Assembly (NCBI GenBank): GCA_028753945.1
Contig: JAPNXP010000013.1
Location: 4,651,501-4,715,500, forward strand
Source of the DNA: Hexactinellida sp. DTS-2022
Lineage: Eukaryota; Porifera; Hexactinellida
Direction: 5' to 3'
DNA: 64,000 nucleotides
The position numbers and the translations under genes are program-made. Below, in pieces: positions 47,301 to 57,203 of this stretch; the stretch's first letter is position 1; each line of letters opens with the position of its first letter. The notes under the pieces were generated by a model. That model was not told where the DNA came from, made no database searches, and worked only from the letters and a program-made list of their open reading frames with translations.

Positions 47301-50300
47301 TGCGAATATAAATATTACAAACACTGTAGTATAAACTAGTGTGGAATAGCGTTTAGTAAGATGCCATTACACTATTCCACTAAAAATAATTACGATTAGC
47401 ACAACCAATAATAGAAAGTGTGAGACCCCATCCAGGCCCCCAGCTGATTCTGTACAGTTAACAAACACGCCATGGGCTACCTTGACATAATTATCCAAAC
47501 ACCGACAGGTATACGCTCCCAGGTTATTGATGCAAATCTGATCACAAGGATTGTTAACCGTGCACTCATCAATATCAATACACGTGCTTTCAAAGTTCAT
47601 TTCGTAGCCGATATAACAGGCACAGTAATAGCTACCTTTCGTATTGAAGCAGTACTGAGAACAGTTGCCATTTGATGTCGCACACTCGTTTAAATCTTCG
47701 CATACGAACTCATCATCCGTACCAACCTGGTTATAACCAGGTGAACACCCGCATTTATAACTACCCATTGAGTTCTCACAGCCATATCGACACACGTCAG
47801 ATTCACACTCGTCAATGTCAATACAAGTTTGATTCACAAAAGTATACCCGTTATAGCAGCCACAGAAATAGCTGCCATAAACATTCGTACATTCCTGATT
47901 ACACTCACCGTTGTCAAGGAAGCATTCATTAATATCTATGCAAGTCGTATCGGTATTCAATTGAAACCCTTCGAAACAACCACACTCAAACGAACCCATG
48001 GTGTTATTACATTCCTGATTGCAACCACCGTTGTCTTCCATACACTCATTATTATCCAGACAGCTTGTCCCCTGTGAGAGGTACCCAACAGTGCAGGAGC
48101 ACGTATATGAGTCCAGTGTGTCCGTACACATCTGATCGCAAGGATTCCCCTCTGCGCACTCATCTATTATAATAATGCAATCTCTCGCAAGCTGGGAATA
48201 CCCGTAGTTAGCGCCGATATGTGCACACGAGCAGAACGCGCTCGTGGCAGTGTTAGTGCATTGAGAGCTCCCCATGCATAGGATGGAGTGATTAAAGCAC
48301 TGGTAAGATGAGGACTGTATGCAATCAGTGTAGGGGGTAGAATTTGTTATCGCGAGGCCTTGGAATTCTTCTGGGGTAGAACATACAGCATCGACAAAAG
48401 ATATAAATATTTGAGCAATATTAGCCCATTGGAGGTCACAGGTACAGTTGAATGGATTGCCTTTTAAATTGAACGCAAGGAAGTCCAGGTTGTAAAACAA
48501 GACAGGGGATAGATAAGTGTATCCGTTATTGGCAAGGGTTAGGGACTGTAGGCTTGTTATATTGACAAGAGTTTGCAATGGGAACAAAGGGTTGCTGTCT
48601 AAATATAGCGTATTTAAAACTAAGCTATCGAATGCTAGGTCATCGACTTGTGAAATGTTATTTCCGATAAGCCAGAGGTAGTAAAGTGTGGGCAGGTGTT
48701 CTCCTTGAAAACTGAACTGTCTCAGGTGATTAATGTTGTTATTGGAGAGTTTCAAACTGCTGAGTTGAGGCAAGTTTGAAAAAGCTCTGGGAATTATTGA
48801 CGTAATAGAACTATCGGTCCATTGGAATATTCTCAGCTGCGCTAGTCCACTAATAAATTCATTGGAAATAACGTGATCGCCGTTAGTTGGTAATTCAGCA
48901 TATTTAACAGTAATCGAGGTCAGTTTGTCGTTTTGGCTGAAGTTCGGAAGTTCTGAGTAAATAGGATTCTCAAAATTAACAGCCAGCAGATTAGGGAAAT
49001 ACTCAGTGAAATTTGTAGAACCAGTGAAGTTAAAAATAACGTGAGAGTGTAGGATCGATGTTACAGACACACTAATAGAGGAAGCGTACAGTGCGATTAT
49101 AGTTGGGGCTGCAGTTGAAATAAACTGGACATTCTCAGAGCTAGATATTCGCAGATCCAATTGGATACTAGTCACGGAAGAAACGTCTATGGAGACAGTA
49201 GATCGATGGCTGCAGGTGAAGATACCCTCCGAGACAGCTGTGCCATTCGTACTCCTGACATGGCACTGGACTATAGCACCGTAGTCCAAACACTGGATAT
49301 GGGCGTTATCGATACACACTTCTATTGCTGAGGCGTAGAAAGCGAATAGCAACAACGAAATTAATAATTTACTGAAACGATCCATTTATTGACTATTCCC
49401 TTCATTCAATATTAAATAGACTAATGAATATACGTATATTTGTATAACGAAGGAATATCTATGAAATCTGATCTCTTCACCTAGCAGAGGCGGGGGTAGA
49501 AATTCCTTAGCAGTTAGGACTGCCTATGGTTGGGTTAAGAAAGGATGAAATGGTTTAATTATTAGAAAATCGATATACAGTAGAGCCTCTGAACAACGGA
49601 CACCTTGGGACCGGAACCGTTGTCCGTTATTTAGAGGTTGTCCGCTATTTAGAGGTTGCTTTTCTATTAGACATATGCTAAATAAATAAATCCGTGCCAC
49701 GAAGGTTGTCCGTTATTTAGAGGTTGTTCGCTATTTGGAGTGTCCGTTATGGGAGGCTCCAGCTCCACTGTATAATGAATTTGACTAACAGAAATGTTGA
49801 AATAATAATACTCACTTATATGCTAACTTGTTCGTAGTGCCTGCTTGAGGGGGATTATATATAGACTGCAAGTAGAGTGCCTCACCGAACTAAATATTAT
49901 ACCATTCGTTAATTAGTCCCAACAGAATAACAAATGAAATAGGGTCGTTGTTGAAAAATAACGAGCTGGGATAAAAGGAATCCCATTCATATCGAAGTTA
50001 TATCCCCCAGACGGATAAAGTAATCGATTTTACTCCGCCTAAACGAATTCCGCTTATATCGAGTTGACTGTAGATATAAATACCGTTTGATCTGTTCTGT
50101 TCCTAAGGAGTAGGTATGTAAATAATACAATTTATAGATTCAGAAATACTAGTAGCATACTCACCCCAGATAAGGCTCAGCACTCAGTTGCAGGTTCTGA
50201 GGGGTCAATTCATTTCCCACACTGTCTTTAATCTGTAAGTGAGTAAATTAACATAATAATAATCATAAATAGTATACAGCAGACCCTTGTAAATAACAAC

Positions 50301-50656
50301 ACTTATTTACCTATGCATACAAATGCATGCAAGTAACTCCGGTTAATACGAATTCCGGAAAATAAGAACAAATTATGACGTATTAACGAGAGTCTACTGT
50401 ATTTACAAATTGCATTACACACGGTAAGGACCTGAGGTGGGACGAATAGCTTGCTTTCGGCTCGTAGGATGGTTGGTTTCTTCGTTCCCGTGTACATTAC
50501 ACTCGTCTGCTTCATGATGGAACTGGTAATGTAAGAACGGTTAGCTTTTATGTTCGATGGTTTGAGGAAGTTTTGCCTGCTAGAAGTCAACTTCTCCTTG
50601 CTAAGGGTGGGAGGTGTAGACAGTTGGTGTCGACTGGTGGTTGTTGGCGTGTTCAT
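41369..50656 (-). CDS. DNAI4: Axonemal dynein intermediate chain DNAI4 (WDR78)
   Basis: WD-repeat intermediate chain needed for ciliary inner-arm dynein assembly. 22 exons: 50423-50656, 50165-50232, 46875-46993, 46651-46712, 46274-46372 (or from 46395), 46112-46219, 45981-46050, 45739-45918, 45251-45384, 44849-44951, 44398-44600, 44083-44175, 43955-44032, 43646-43719, 43433-43587, 42939-43074, 42653-42740, 42469-42597, 42245-42342, 42108-42213, 41804-41875, 41369-41422. They join in frame to about 820 residues. Markers: VGNELTPQN, ESIWLFDLAPTVFS, GLVCCWSLKNPE, SCAADGRISQW, HRCSCSYTEQYLKSFEGH, CSSDWSLRIW, SPLRPTLFASI. The match to WDR78 is consistent from end to end. The 5' edge of exon 5 is ambiguous. 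Intron 2 contains a complete LRR-EGF gene; many introns carry MITEs. Confidence 0.9.
41620..41788. repeat. Inverted-repeat element in DNAI4 intron 21
   Basis: ccaggctttcatccaggcaa at the left and its inverse gcccggatgaaacctgg at the right, with A/T tracts just inside. Confidence 0.65.
42214..42244 (-). other. 31-nt intron (DNAI4 intron 19)
   Basis: Between coding WDLSIS and SLVMQSL the minus strand has GTAAGT, then an AT-rich core, then TATACAG: 31 nt in all. Reading through gives a TAA in the first codons, and removal restores the phase with exon 20, so it must be spliced for the gene to be intact. Confidence 0.75.
42763..42898. repeat. MITE in DNAI4 intron 16
   Basis: agtggaaacctcgaattacg with gcaccc at the left; gtgcccggaatatcagagtt then ccact at the right, as inverted repeats. 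It fills 136 of 198 nt. Confidence 0.65.
43082..43242. repeat. MITE family B2 copy in DNAI4 intron 15
   Basis: TA-flanked; cagtatacgctcgttaatac at the left and gtattaacgagtttactg at the right. Its left terminus lies 7 nt from the exon-16 edge. Confidence 0.85.
43261..43397. repeat. MITE family H copy 2 in DNAI4 intron 15
   Basis: TA-flanked; cagtaaactcccgttataac to cgttataactagaattaact then g. The second element in the same intron. Confidence 0.85.
43741..43921. repeat. MITE family C copy in DNAI4 intron 13
   Basis: TA-flanked; cagcgaaaccgggattttct at the left and aaaaacccggtttctactg at the right. The intron is 235 nt, the element 181. Confidence 0.85.
44206..44367. repeat. MITE family C copy in DNAI4 intron 11
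   Basis: Left aagtcaaaaccgattttttc, right gaaaaaccggtttcgactg. Related to 43741-43921 but inverted (shared tttattctaaatgtgcaaga). Confidence 0.8.
44636..44819. repeat. MITE family B2 copy in DNAI4 intron 10
   Basis: TA-flanked; cagtggaacctcgttaatac at the left, cgtactaacgaggttctact then g at the right; good inverted termini. Confidence 0.9.
45459..45701. repeat. hAT-type non-autonomous element in DNAI4 intron 8
   Basis: Left caggggctctcaatttgtcc, right ggaccccagtttggaatcac then tg: hAT-like termini. Flanked by gtctaata and atctaata, an 8-bp target-site duplication with one mismatch, as hAT transposases produce. Confidence 0.75.
46415..46576. repeat. MITE family F copy in DNAI4 intron 4
   Basis: TA-flanked; cagttgtgtttgcgtaatag to agacgaaacaccactg, with cttgctagtaggcgaacttg inside. 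Confidence 0.7.
47056..47244. repeat. MITE family E copy in DNAI4 intron 2
   Basis: TA-flanked; cagtagaactcgatttgtac and gtacgtactaaccgagttct then actg; related to 27652-27837. Confidence 0.8.
47367..49385 (-). CDS. LRR-plus-cbEGF membrane protein, nested in DNAI4 intron 2
   Basis: 672 residues, single exon. Signal peptide in the first 20 residues (LLISLLLFAFYASA). Leucine-rich repeats at about 150-310 (LPQLSSLKLSNNNINHL; LNTLYLDSNPLFPL) end in an LRRCT-like cap (NPFNCTCDLQWANI). Next come one EGF-like and six calcium-binding EGF modules with D/N-I-D/N-E-C starts (CIDINECFLDNGECNQECT). The C-terminus VSHFLLLVVLIVIIFSGIV is a hydrophobic end with no cytoplasmic tail, which suggests a GPI anchor or tail-anchored surface protein. 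Adhesion or receptor role inferred. I know no named orthologue with this order. On the same strand as its host. Confidence 0.85.
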   Translation of the reverse strand: MDRFSKLLISLLLFAFYASAIEVCIDNAHIQCLDYGAIVQCHVRSTNGTAVSEGIFTCSHRSTVSIDVSSVTSIQLDLRISSSENVQFISTAAPTIIALYASSISVSVTSILHSHVIFNFTGSTNFTEYFPNLLAVNFENPIYSELPNFSQNDKLTSITVKYAELPTNGDHVISNEFISGLAQLRIFQWTDSSITSIIPRAFSNLPQLSSLKLSNNNINHLRQFSFQGEHLPTLYYLWLIGNNISQVDDLAFDSLVLNTLYLDSNPLFPLQTLVNITSLQSLTLANNGYTYLSPVLFYNLDFLAFNLKGNPFNCTCDLQWANIAQIFISFVDAVCSTPEEFQGLAITNSTPYTDCIQSSSYQCFNHSILCMGSSQCTNTATSAFCSCAHIGANYGYSQLARDCIIIIDECAEGNPCDQMCTDTLDSYTCSCTVGYLSQGTSCLDNNECMEDNGGCNQECNNTMGSFECGCFEGFQLNTDTTCIDINECFLDNGECNQECTNVYGSYFCGCYNGYTFVNQTCIDIDECESDVCRYGCENSMGSYKCGCSPGYNQVGTDDEFVCEDLNECATSNGNCSQYCFNTKGSYYCACYIGYEMNFESTCIDIDECTVNNPCDQICINNLGAYTCRCLDNYVKVAHGVFVNCTESAGGLDGVSHFLLLVVLIVIIFSGIV
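49578..49770. repeat. MITE family G copy in DNAI4 intron 2
   Basis: TA-flanked; cagtagagcctctgaacaac to ggctccagctccactg, with gttgtccgttatttagaggt repeated inside. Lies upstream of the LRR-EGF gene. Confidence 0.75.
49925..50070. repeat. Degraded MITE in DNAI4 intron 2
   Basis: The right end ccgcttatatcgagttgact then g before TA is a family-type terminus; the left end is unclear. The interior cattcatatcgaagttatat fits family H-like elements. Confidence 0.5.
50277..50399. repeat. MITE family B2 copy in DNAI4 intron 1
   Basis: TA-flanked; cagcagacccttgtaaataa to gacgtattaacgagagtcta then ctg. 123 of the 190 nt of the intron. Confidence 0.8.
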
Positions 50657-51505
50657 TCTAACCGGCAGTATGCTACTCTTTTTCGTATAGAAAGGACATT
50701 AATTTTACACAAACGAGGACTCAATATATGTAAGTTAAGTAAGATAGATGTTGACTCGGCGAATTTCTGGCATTTGAAGGATTCTGGATAAAGAAGTTGG
50801 TGTTATGAGTTTCACAAAGGATTATTTTCTGTACGATTCATTTCTGTATGTAGTTTTACAGACTGTTGAGTTTATTTATTTATAAGCATTATTGTTGTTA
50901 ACATACCTATTATGCAATAATTATTTAATATAAATAATACTTTAAATTCCAAAGTTTGGCAGCATGCCAACTCACAAACTATCGCAAATTAGAAACCACT
51001 TTGTTCTCAGTATTATCATTCGTTCTAACCGAATTAATTAAGCTTACATAGAAATACATAGAGGTTTACAAACTAAGCATTCGCCAGCTATGGTCAGATA
51101 CTACTGACCCGCCATTAACGATACCATCTTAACCATATGATTGAGGGTTGACGAAAGAGTGCCACCTAGAATTAAGGGTAGCGAACTGACTAATAGCTCA
51201 TAGGCTGACATATGTCATTTCTTTTATAAATTTGAATTACAAATATATCTACAGTTCCCTTCTGCATCTAGCTCACAAACTGTGTTGTTATCTCTTTGCA
51301 ATTAATTAAAGCACTGATCTCAAGGTTTCCTCATAGCAAGAGGTTTCTGGGACAAATTATGGAATCGCTAGAAGCAATGAAAATGAAAAGTTTAGGCATA
51401 TTCTTGAAGCGTTAAAAATACAAGCAGGTTAATTAAATAGAAGAAATAGAGCCGACGGGTGATAATCTGTTAAAATTTGCTACATATTCTGACGTTTAAT
51501 ACATA
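50657..51505. other. Intergenic between DNAI4 and GAL3ST-like 1 (divergent starts)
   Basis: About 850 bp, AT-rich. Should hold two divergent promoters; no clear TATA box or repeat seen. Confidence 0.5.
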
Positions 51506-52789
51506 ATGGAAAGAAAATTGAAGAAGAGGTGGCTATTTATACTGTTTGTACCAATAAGTATAATGCTAACATTGTTATATTATGAAAACAGTTACTCAAC
51601 AAACGAGAGAAATGAAATCAAGAACAGTCAATATGATTGGGCGACAATAAGCTCGAAGGAAATTAATGTTCAAATTATTGATAAGAATGATATAAAGGTA
51701 ATTCCTGAAAGTATAATAATGAGCTGCAAACACCCAGCAATTGGGAAGGCAGCTACCTCTGTTGCTCTATTGAAAGTGCACAAAACAGGCAGTACAACAC
51801 TATCTAGCATTCTCTATCGATTTGGCGTTCGAAGGGGATTAAGTTTTGTCATGATGCAAGATGACACACATCAATTCTACCCTGAGACGATTGATAAAGC
51901 GTATAGAAATTTCTACCCACCCTGTCAACAGAATAAGTACGATATTCTCAACATCCACTCCAGATACAACGGGAGGAGTATTCTCACTGCCTACATGCAG
52001 AAAGATACTTTTGTAGTAGCGACTCTGAGGCACCCAATGGAGCAAATTATGTCTGGATTCAATTATTATGGATATGCGAAACAGGTTAAATTGATGGGCA
52101 AAACATACGAAGATTTCTTAGATAATCCCAAACCGTTTCTCATAGGAATGGAACATAAATTTCCAAATCCAATAAACCTAATTTGGAACTCCATGTCGTA
52201 TGATATTGGACTGAATGAATTCAAAATACCCATAGGAATAAACAAGAGGCAAATTGAGAGCGAACCGAAATATGTTGCAGAAGTGGAAAGATTTCTGAAT
52301 TGGGCAGAAGAGCAAATCGACTTCTTTGTCATTTCAGAAGACTTTGACGAGTCGCTAATCCTACTGAAAGACAGGTTGCGCTGGGAGATAGAGGACGTGG
52401 TGTATTTTCCGCAGAACGCAGCAGCTGATCCTCCGAAAGAAGAAATTGATGAAGCAATACTGAACAAAACGATAGAATTCTCCTACATAGACTACCTACT
52501 GTATGACAGAATGAGACATAAGCTAGATTTGTTGAAGGAGGAGAAGGGAGAGCAACTAGCGATTGAAGTGAAAATACTACAGAGTTTGAATAAGAACTTT
52601 TCGGATTATTGTTTGGAGAAAAGTGAAGTTGATCCCAAACTATTCGGAGAAGTGAAAATACTCGGCAACAAATTGAGAAAGGAAAGAGAGAACGACAGAT
52701 GTTGTTTGGAAACTGCAATTGACGAAATGAAGTATGTAAAGGATATAAAGAAATATATGGCGAATTCTTGTCATTTGCAAGATAACTAG
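51506..52789 (+). CDS. Galactose-3-O-sulfotransferase-like, copy 1
   Basis: 427 residues, single exon. Type II Golgi membrane topology: basic KLKKR then anchor WLFILFVPISIMLTLLYY. PAPS 5'-phosphosulfate loop LLKVHKTGSTTLSSILYRFG and 3'-phosphate motif VVATLRHPMEQIMSGFNYYG match the GAL3ST family, which sulfates the 3-OH of galactose on glycolipids and glycoproteins (GAL3ST1 makes sulfatide). The family is clear; the acceptor is unknown. Tandem duplicate of 53732-54973, diverged mainly in the stem and around residues 205-225. Confidence 0.88.
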   Translation: MERKLKKRWLFILFVPISIMLTLLYYENSYSTNERNEIKNSQYDWATISSKEINVQIIDKNDIKVIPESIIMSCKHPAIGKAATSVALLKVHKTGSTTLSSILYRFGVRRGLSFVMMQDDTHQFYPETIDKAYRNFYPPCQQNKYDILNIHSRYNGRSILTAYMQKDTFVVATLRHPMEQIMSGFNYYGYAKQVKLMGKTYEDFLDNPKPFLIGMEHKFPNPINLIWNSMSYDIGLNEFKIPIGINKRQIESEPKYVAEVERFLNWAEEQIDFFVISEDFDESLILLKDRLRWEIEDVVYFPQNAAADPPKEEIDEAILNKTIEFSYIDYLLYDRMRHKLDLLKEEKGEQLAIEVKILQSLNKNFSDYCLEKSEVDPKLFGEVKILGNKLRKERENDRCCLETAIDEMKYVKDIKKYMANSCHLQDN

Positions 52790-53731
52790 TTTATACCATA
52801 ACTATAATACACTTATATTGTTCTAATTATAGATTTTTGAGTCATTAAATAACCAGAAAGAAACTGAACTTATTTAGTATGTTGAAGGCAAAAACGCGTT
52901 TTGTAATTAAGCGAACTTGACCTGCAACATGGCTAATAAGAACGAGCCCTTTCCCACGGTAGCTTCGCAACGGAACACTCAAATGCTATTAGGTCACGCT
53001 TTGTCATTAAAACCTCTATTTATACTTTGTAAATTATTTCAACCTAACAACAACAAATGGGATACGGACAGTTCGCTAAATGGACAATACCGCTTACTAG
53101 TAACGCATCGAATTCAAAAAATGCTTAAAACAGATCAGAGTACTATATAGTCCAAACTCCAAAGCAAGCCTAGGGAGGTAGATTGGAATTATTAATGGAT
53201 AAAACGGGAGTTTGTCTGAAGTAAGGATGAGCTAAATAAAAGTGAAAACGTGTGCTAGGTAGAGCCAATGTGTAGGTAAGAATAGGGTCAAACCTCCATG
53301 CATTCCAACGTATGTTGTATGGCATGGAAAAGAGCTGGGACTTTAAAGTGTGGCATATGTAGCATATGGAACTATTAAATACTTCCGTGTAGCGAAGTGT
53401 CCGTATTCCATTTTCTTATAGATTGCTATACCCTGATTATTCCAAAACTATAATTATTACATTAAATGTCACAGTGGATGGTTAGTGTATGATGATCCAT
53501 TGTAGAATGTTATCACGAAGCGAAAAGCTGTGTAGAATCGGTTCAACGATACATAATTTCTAAGTAAGAAGGTTTCTCTTAGCAAGTAGTCTGATTCACT
53601 AATGAAATACAATTCCAAAAGGCATATAACTTAAATAGGAAATTCAAACTAGTGTAGAATACACAACATGCGTTAATATTTCTAAGTAGATTGGTATAAA
53701 TAGCACCTGTAATTCTTGCGAACTTTGGATA
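52790..53731. other. Intergenic between GAL3ST-like copies
   Basis: About 940 bp, AT-rich. A GC-richer patch at 52935-53015 loosely resembles one at 59990-60050. A TATA box lies at 53695. The 77-codon + frame at 52917 shows no support. Confidence 0.5.
53695..53702 (+). promoter_or_regulatory. TATA box of GAL3ST-like copy 2
   Basis: TATAAATA 30 nt before the ATG at 53732. With usual spacing, transcription would start only a few nt before the ATG, giving a very short 5' UTR. Confidence 0.5.
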
Positions 53732-54973
53732 ATGGAAAGAAGATCGAAGAGGTGGTTATTCGTGCTGATTATCCCAATCACAATAATACTAACATTCATA
53801 TACTATAAAAACAGTCCATCAACAAACGAAAGTGAGAATGATTGGGGCACAATAAGCTCAACAGGAAATAACGTTACCAAGTTAATTCCTGAAAGTATAA
53901 TAATGAGCTGCAAACACCCAGCAATTGGGAAGGCAGCTACCTCTGTTGCTCTACTGAAAGTGCACAAAACAGGAAGTACAACACTATCTAGCATTCTCTA
54001 TAGATTTGGCGTTCGAAGGGGATTAAGTTTCGTCATGATGCGAGGTTACGTACATCAATTCTACCCTCAGACAATTGATAAAGCGTATAGAAAGTTCTAC
54101 CCACCCTGTCAACAGAATAAGTACGATATTCTCAACATCCACTCCAGATACAACGGGAGGAGTATTCTCACTGCCTACATGCAGAAAGATACTTTTGTAG
54201 TAGCGACTCTGAGGCACCCAATGGAGCAAATGGTGTCTGCATTCAATTATTACGGATATGCGAAACAAGTTAAATTGATGGGCAAAACATATGGAGATTT
54301 CTTAGACAATCCTAAATCATTTCTGAGTCCACTGAGTTTTATAATTTCTAACCCAATGAACCTAATTTGGAACTCCATGTCGTATGATATTGGATTGAGT
54401 GAATTCAAAATACCCGTGGGAATAAACAAGAGGCAAATTGAGAGCGAACCGAAATATGTTGCAGAAGTGGAGAGATTTCTGAATTGGGCAGAAGAGCAAA
54501 TCGACTTCTTTGTCATCTCAGAAGACTTTGACGAGTCGCTAATCCTACTGAAAGACAGGTTGCGCTGGGAGATAGAGGACGTGGTGTATTTTCCGCAGAA
54601 CGCAGCAGCTGATCCTCCGAAAGAAGAAATTGATGAAGCAATACTGAACAAAACGATAGAATTCTCCTACATAGACTACCTACTGTATGACAGAATGAGA
54701 CATAAGCTAGATTTGTTGAAGGAGGAGAAGGGAGAGCAACTAGCGATTGAAGTGAAAATACTACAGAGTTTGAATAAGAACTTTTCGGATTATTGTTTGG
54801 AGAAAAGTGAAGTTGATCCCAAACTATTCGGAGAAGTGAAAATACTCGGCAACAAATTGAGAAAGGAACGAAAAAACGACAAATGTTGTTTGGAAACAGC
54901 AATTGATGAGAAGAAGTTTGTAAATAATATAAAGAAATATATGGCGAATTCCTGTCACATGCAAGATAACTAG
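53732..54973 (+). CDS. Galactose-3-O-sulfotransferase-like, copy 2
   Basis: 413 residues, single exon, tandem paralogue of copy 1. Same anchor layout and PAPS motifs (KVHKTGSTTLSS; LRHPMEQMVSAFNYYG). The stem is 14 residues shorter and the variable segment after FLDNPK differs. From about residue 226 to near the C-terminus the two proteins are almost identical, with few silent changes in the DNA, which points to recent duplication or gene conversion of the 3' half. Divergence in the acceptor-side segment may mean different acceptors. Confidence 0.88.
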   Translation: MERRSKRWLFVLIIPITIILTFIYYKNSPSTNESENDWGTISSTGNNVTKLIPESIIMSCKHPAIGKAATSVALLKVHKTGSTTLSSILYRFGVRRGLSFVMMRGYVHQFYPQTIDKAYRKFYPPCQQNKYDILNIHSRYNGRSILTAYMQKDTFVVATLRHPMEQMVSAFNYYGYAKQVKLMGKTYGDFLDNPKSFLSPLSFIISNPMNLIWNSMSYDIGLSEFKIPVGINKRQIESEPKYVAEVERFLNWAEEQIDFFVISEDFDESLILLKDRLRWEIEDVVYFPQNAAADPPKEEIDEAILNKTIEFSYIDYLLYDRMRHKLDLLKEEKGEQLAIEVKILQSLNKNFSDYCLEKSEVDPKLFGEVKILGNKLRKERKNDKCCLETAIDEKKFVNNIKKYMANSCHMQDN

Positions 54974-55220
54974 TTTATACTATATCTCTACGTAATATAT
55001 TATATTGTTCTATTTATCGACCTATTGACACTATCATATACGTACCATTAAATCTGCTCAACATCAAATAAACAATTCTAGCTTAGATTTTTGGAATATT
55101 TTTACTTTTCTCACTCAGAAAAAATAGCTAAAATATTCTATTCATAAAGTAATAAAACATTGGAAAAACAAATTAATTATAGTTTGAAATAAATTACTTC
55201 ACCTTATGAAAACGAAATTT

Positions 55221-57203
55221 TCAACTATCAATAGCTTCGCGATGTTCCTGTACCTTATTGTCCAAGGAATCATTTTCAACTAATACTTCTGACAAATCAC
55301 TCAAAATTCCTTCAGTTTCAGGGACATTTGGGGTGCATTCATCGAGTGTACACTTATCAGTATGTATATTTGTATTGTCTTGTACAACACTGTCAATTGA
55401 TACAGTAGAAATTAATGGATCGTTTTTTAATATTTCCTCACTTTTTTGGTAAAGTTTTTCTCCAAGTTCCAATAACTTTTCTTTGTACTCAATGTTATCA
55501 TAATTAACTTTATGAGCTTTAAAACCGAACATAGCTCCCCATATAGCACCTGAAATAATGCCAGTGCTGTCGCTATCTCCACAGTGGAACATCCCAAAGG
55601 CACACAAACTCTCCCAAGCTTTAACTATTCCTTCTCTCTCCTTAACTCTCAGAGCGAATAAAACTGCGTCGTAAGCAATCATGGGAGCGTCATGTCCGCT
55701 ACTGCCGCCAAAACCGGAGTAAGACACCTAAATTAATTAAACCAGAATAAACTCAATAAATTAAATAAGCCATCAGTAGCTACCTCAGTAACAAACTTAT
55801 CGTGATTTTTATAAGAAGGGCTATGTGGACTATTTTCCTCCCAATAGTCACATTGGAAGTTAATTGGGCCATCAGTATTCAGTATGTTTCTCCTGGTGAG
55901 GTAATTATCCCAGCTTGTCTGAAAGAAACCCCAATCAGAAGAGACAGAGGAGAAATCATTGTGGTACTGGTCGTTGTCGGAACAGTATTGGTACACCCTC
56001 TCGGATTCCCTCAAGACGATCCGACCCCAGCTGAGAGGGGGAACGCCCCTTATAGCCAGGTGCACTAGTAGGGCCGTGGCCAACGATCCGAGGAATCCAG
56101 TGGTCTGATTATGAGTCATGCGGCCAGATTCGATTGACACCTAATCAAGGTAAACAGGCAACAAAACAATATATACTGGGTTAGAACATCGAATTATAAT
56201 TGAAAAATGAGAAATATAATACTATGGCCCAGTGGCGCAACGGTTAACGCGTCTGACTACGAATCAGGAGATTGCAGGTTCGAATCCTGCCTGGGTCGTT
56301 TCTTATTGCATGTTTTCCTACATAATAGTGTTTATGTGATTGTAGAAGCTACTAGGATTTATTCAATTCCTAAATTGTTGAGACCAGTGTATAAACAAAT
56401 TAGGATAATTTCAAAAACTGTGCTATAAACCAGTGAGCAGGCTTGTAATAATACTTTTGTTACGCAACCTCTAATGCAGTTCGATATAAGCGAGTACGGA
56501 TAATATAATACTGCCTGTATACCTTCAACAGCTGATCCAGTTGTCCCTCGTGTGGGTACAGCAGTCCGATGGGCGCACTCCTCATGGCAGCCCCGCAGCC
56601 CCCTCTCTTTCTCCCATACAGAGTCACGTAGGGAGGGTGCTCCTTGTCATAGCGTCCCATCTCCAGGGCTGATGCGATAACACGCGCTCCGCTGGTACAA
56701 GAGCCCCCCGGGGCACGCCCACTCATGTCACTCATGCATTCAACATACTGCTTTGCAATTCCCAACAGAAGTTCATACTCGTTACTCCAGGTGTTTGTCA
56801 GAGCTTCTGCAGTAGCAATATGCATGATGCTGTCATCTGAGAGCATGAATGCGAGGTTCCCGATTGGTTCTAGGTTAGCAATTCCGTCATACACCCTCTC
56901 GATCTCCCTCATTATCTGCTCTCCAGAATTGCAGAACTCCCATCTACCCTCATTGTACCCCAGAGCGTCTCCCGCGGCTCCCAGCACCATACAGGCCTGG
57001 TACCTCTCCAGGAGAGTAACAGCTGGGCTCGCAGGTTCTGTATTATCCGTAGTTTCAGTTTTATCCATAGTTTCAGTTTTATCTATAGTTTCTGCTTTAT
57101 CCATAGTTTCTGTTTCTACATCTATTGGTGTGGTTAGTAAGGGGCTCTCTAACTCTACTTCCTTGGTTACTGGATCGCGGAATACATCATCATTTTCAGC
57201 CAT
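55221..57203 (-). CDS. ADPRH: ADP-ribosylarginine hydrolase
   Basis: Removes ADP-ribose from arginine side chains (DraG fold, two Mg ions). Three exons: 56523-57203, 55784-56140, 55221-55727, joined in phase 0. Metal-site motifs: LSDDSIMHIATAEAL in exon 1 and FHCGDSDSTGIISGAIWG in exon 3; APGGSCTSGA, GGCGAAMRSAPIGL, GRMTHNQTTGFLG and GSSGHDAPMIAYDAV are typical of ADPRH. An N-terminal extension of about 65 residues carries tandem 6-residue units (TETMDK/TETIDK type) encoded by an 18-bp repeat, and an acidic C-terminal extension follows the enzyme core. A tRNA gene lies inside intron 1 on the other strand. Confidence 0.94.
56226..56298 (+). tRNA. tRNA-Arg (anticodon ACG)
   Basis: 73 nt. The acceptor stem GGCCCAG pairs with CTGGGTC (one G-U), discriminator G. 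The D-arm region GTGGCGCAACGGTTAACGC holds the A box. The anticodon stem TCTGA/TCAGG encloses CTACGAA with anticodon ACG. The T arm contains GGTTCGAATCC (B box). No intron. TTTCTT follows as a weak Pol III stop. Nested antisense in ADPRH intron 1. Confidence 0.95.

Noticed and set aside
52917-53150. 77-codon + frame between the sulfotransferases
   Set aside because: No similarity and no conserved partner; likely chance.
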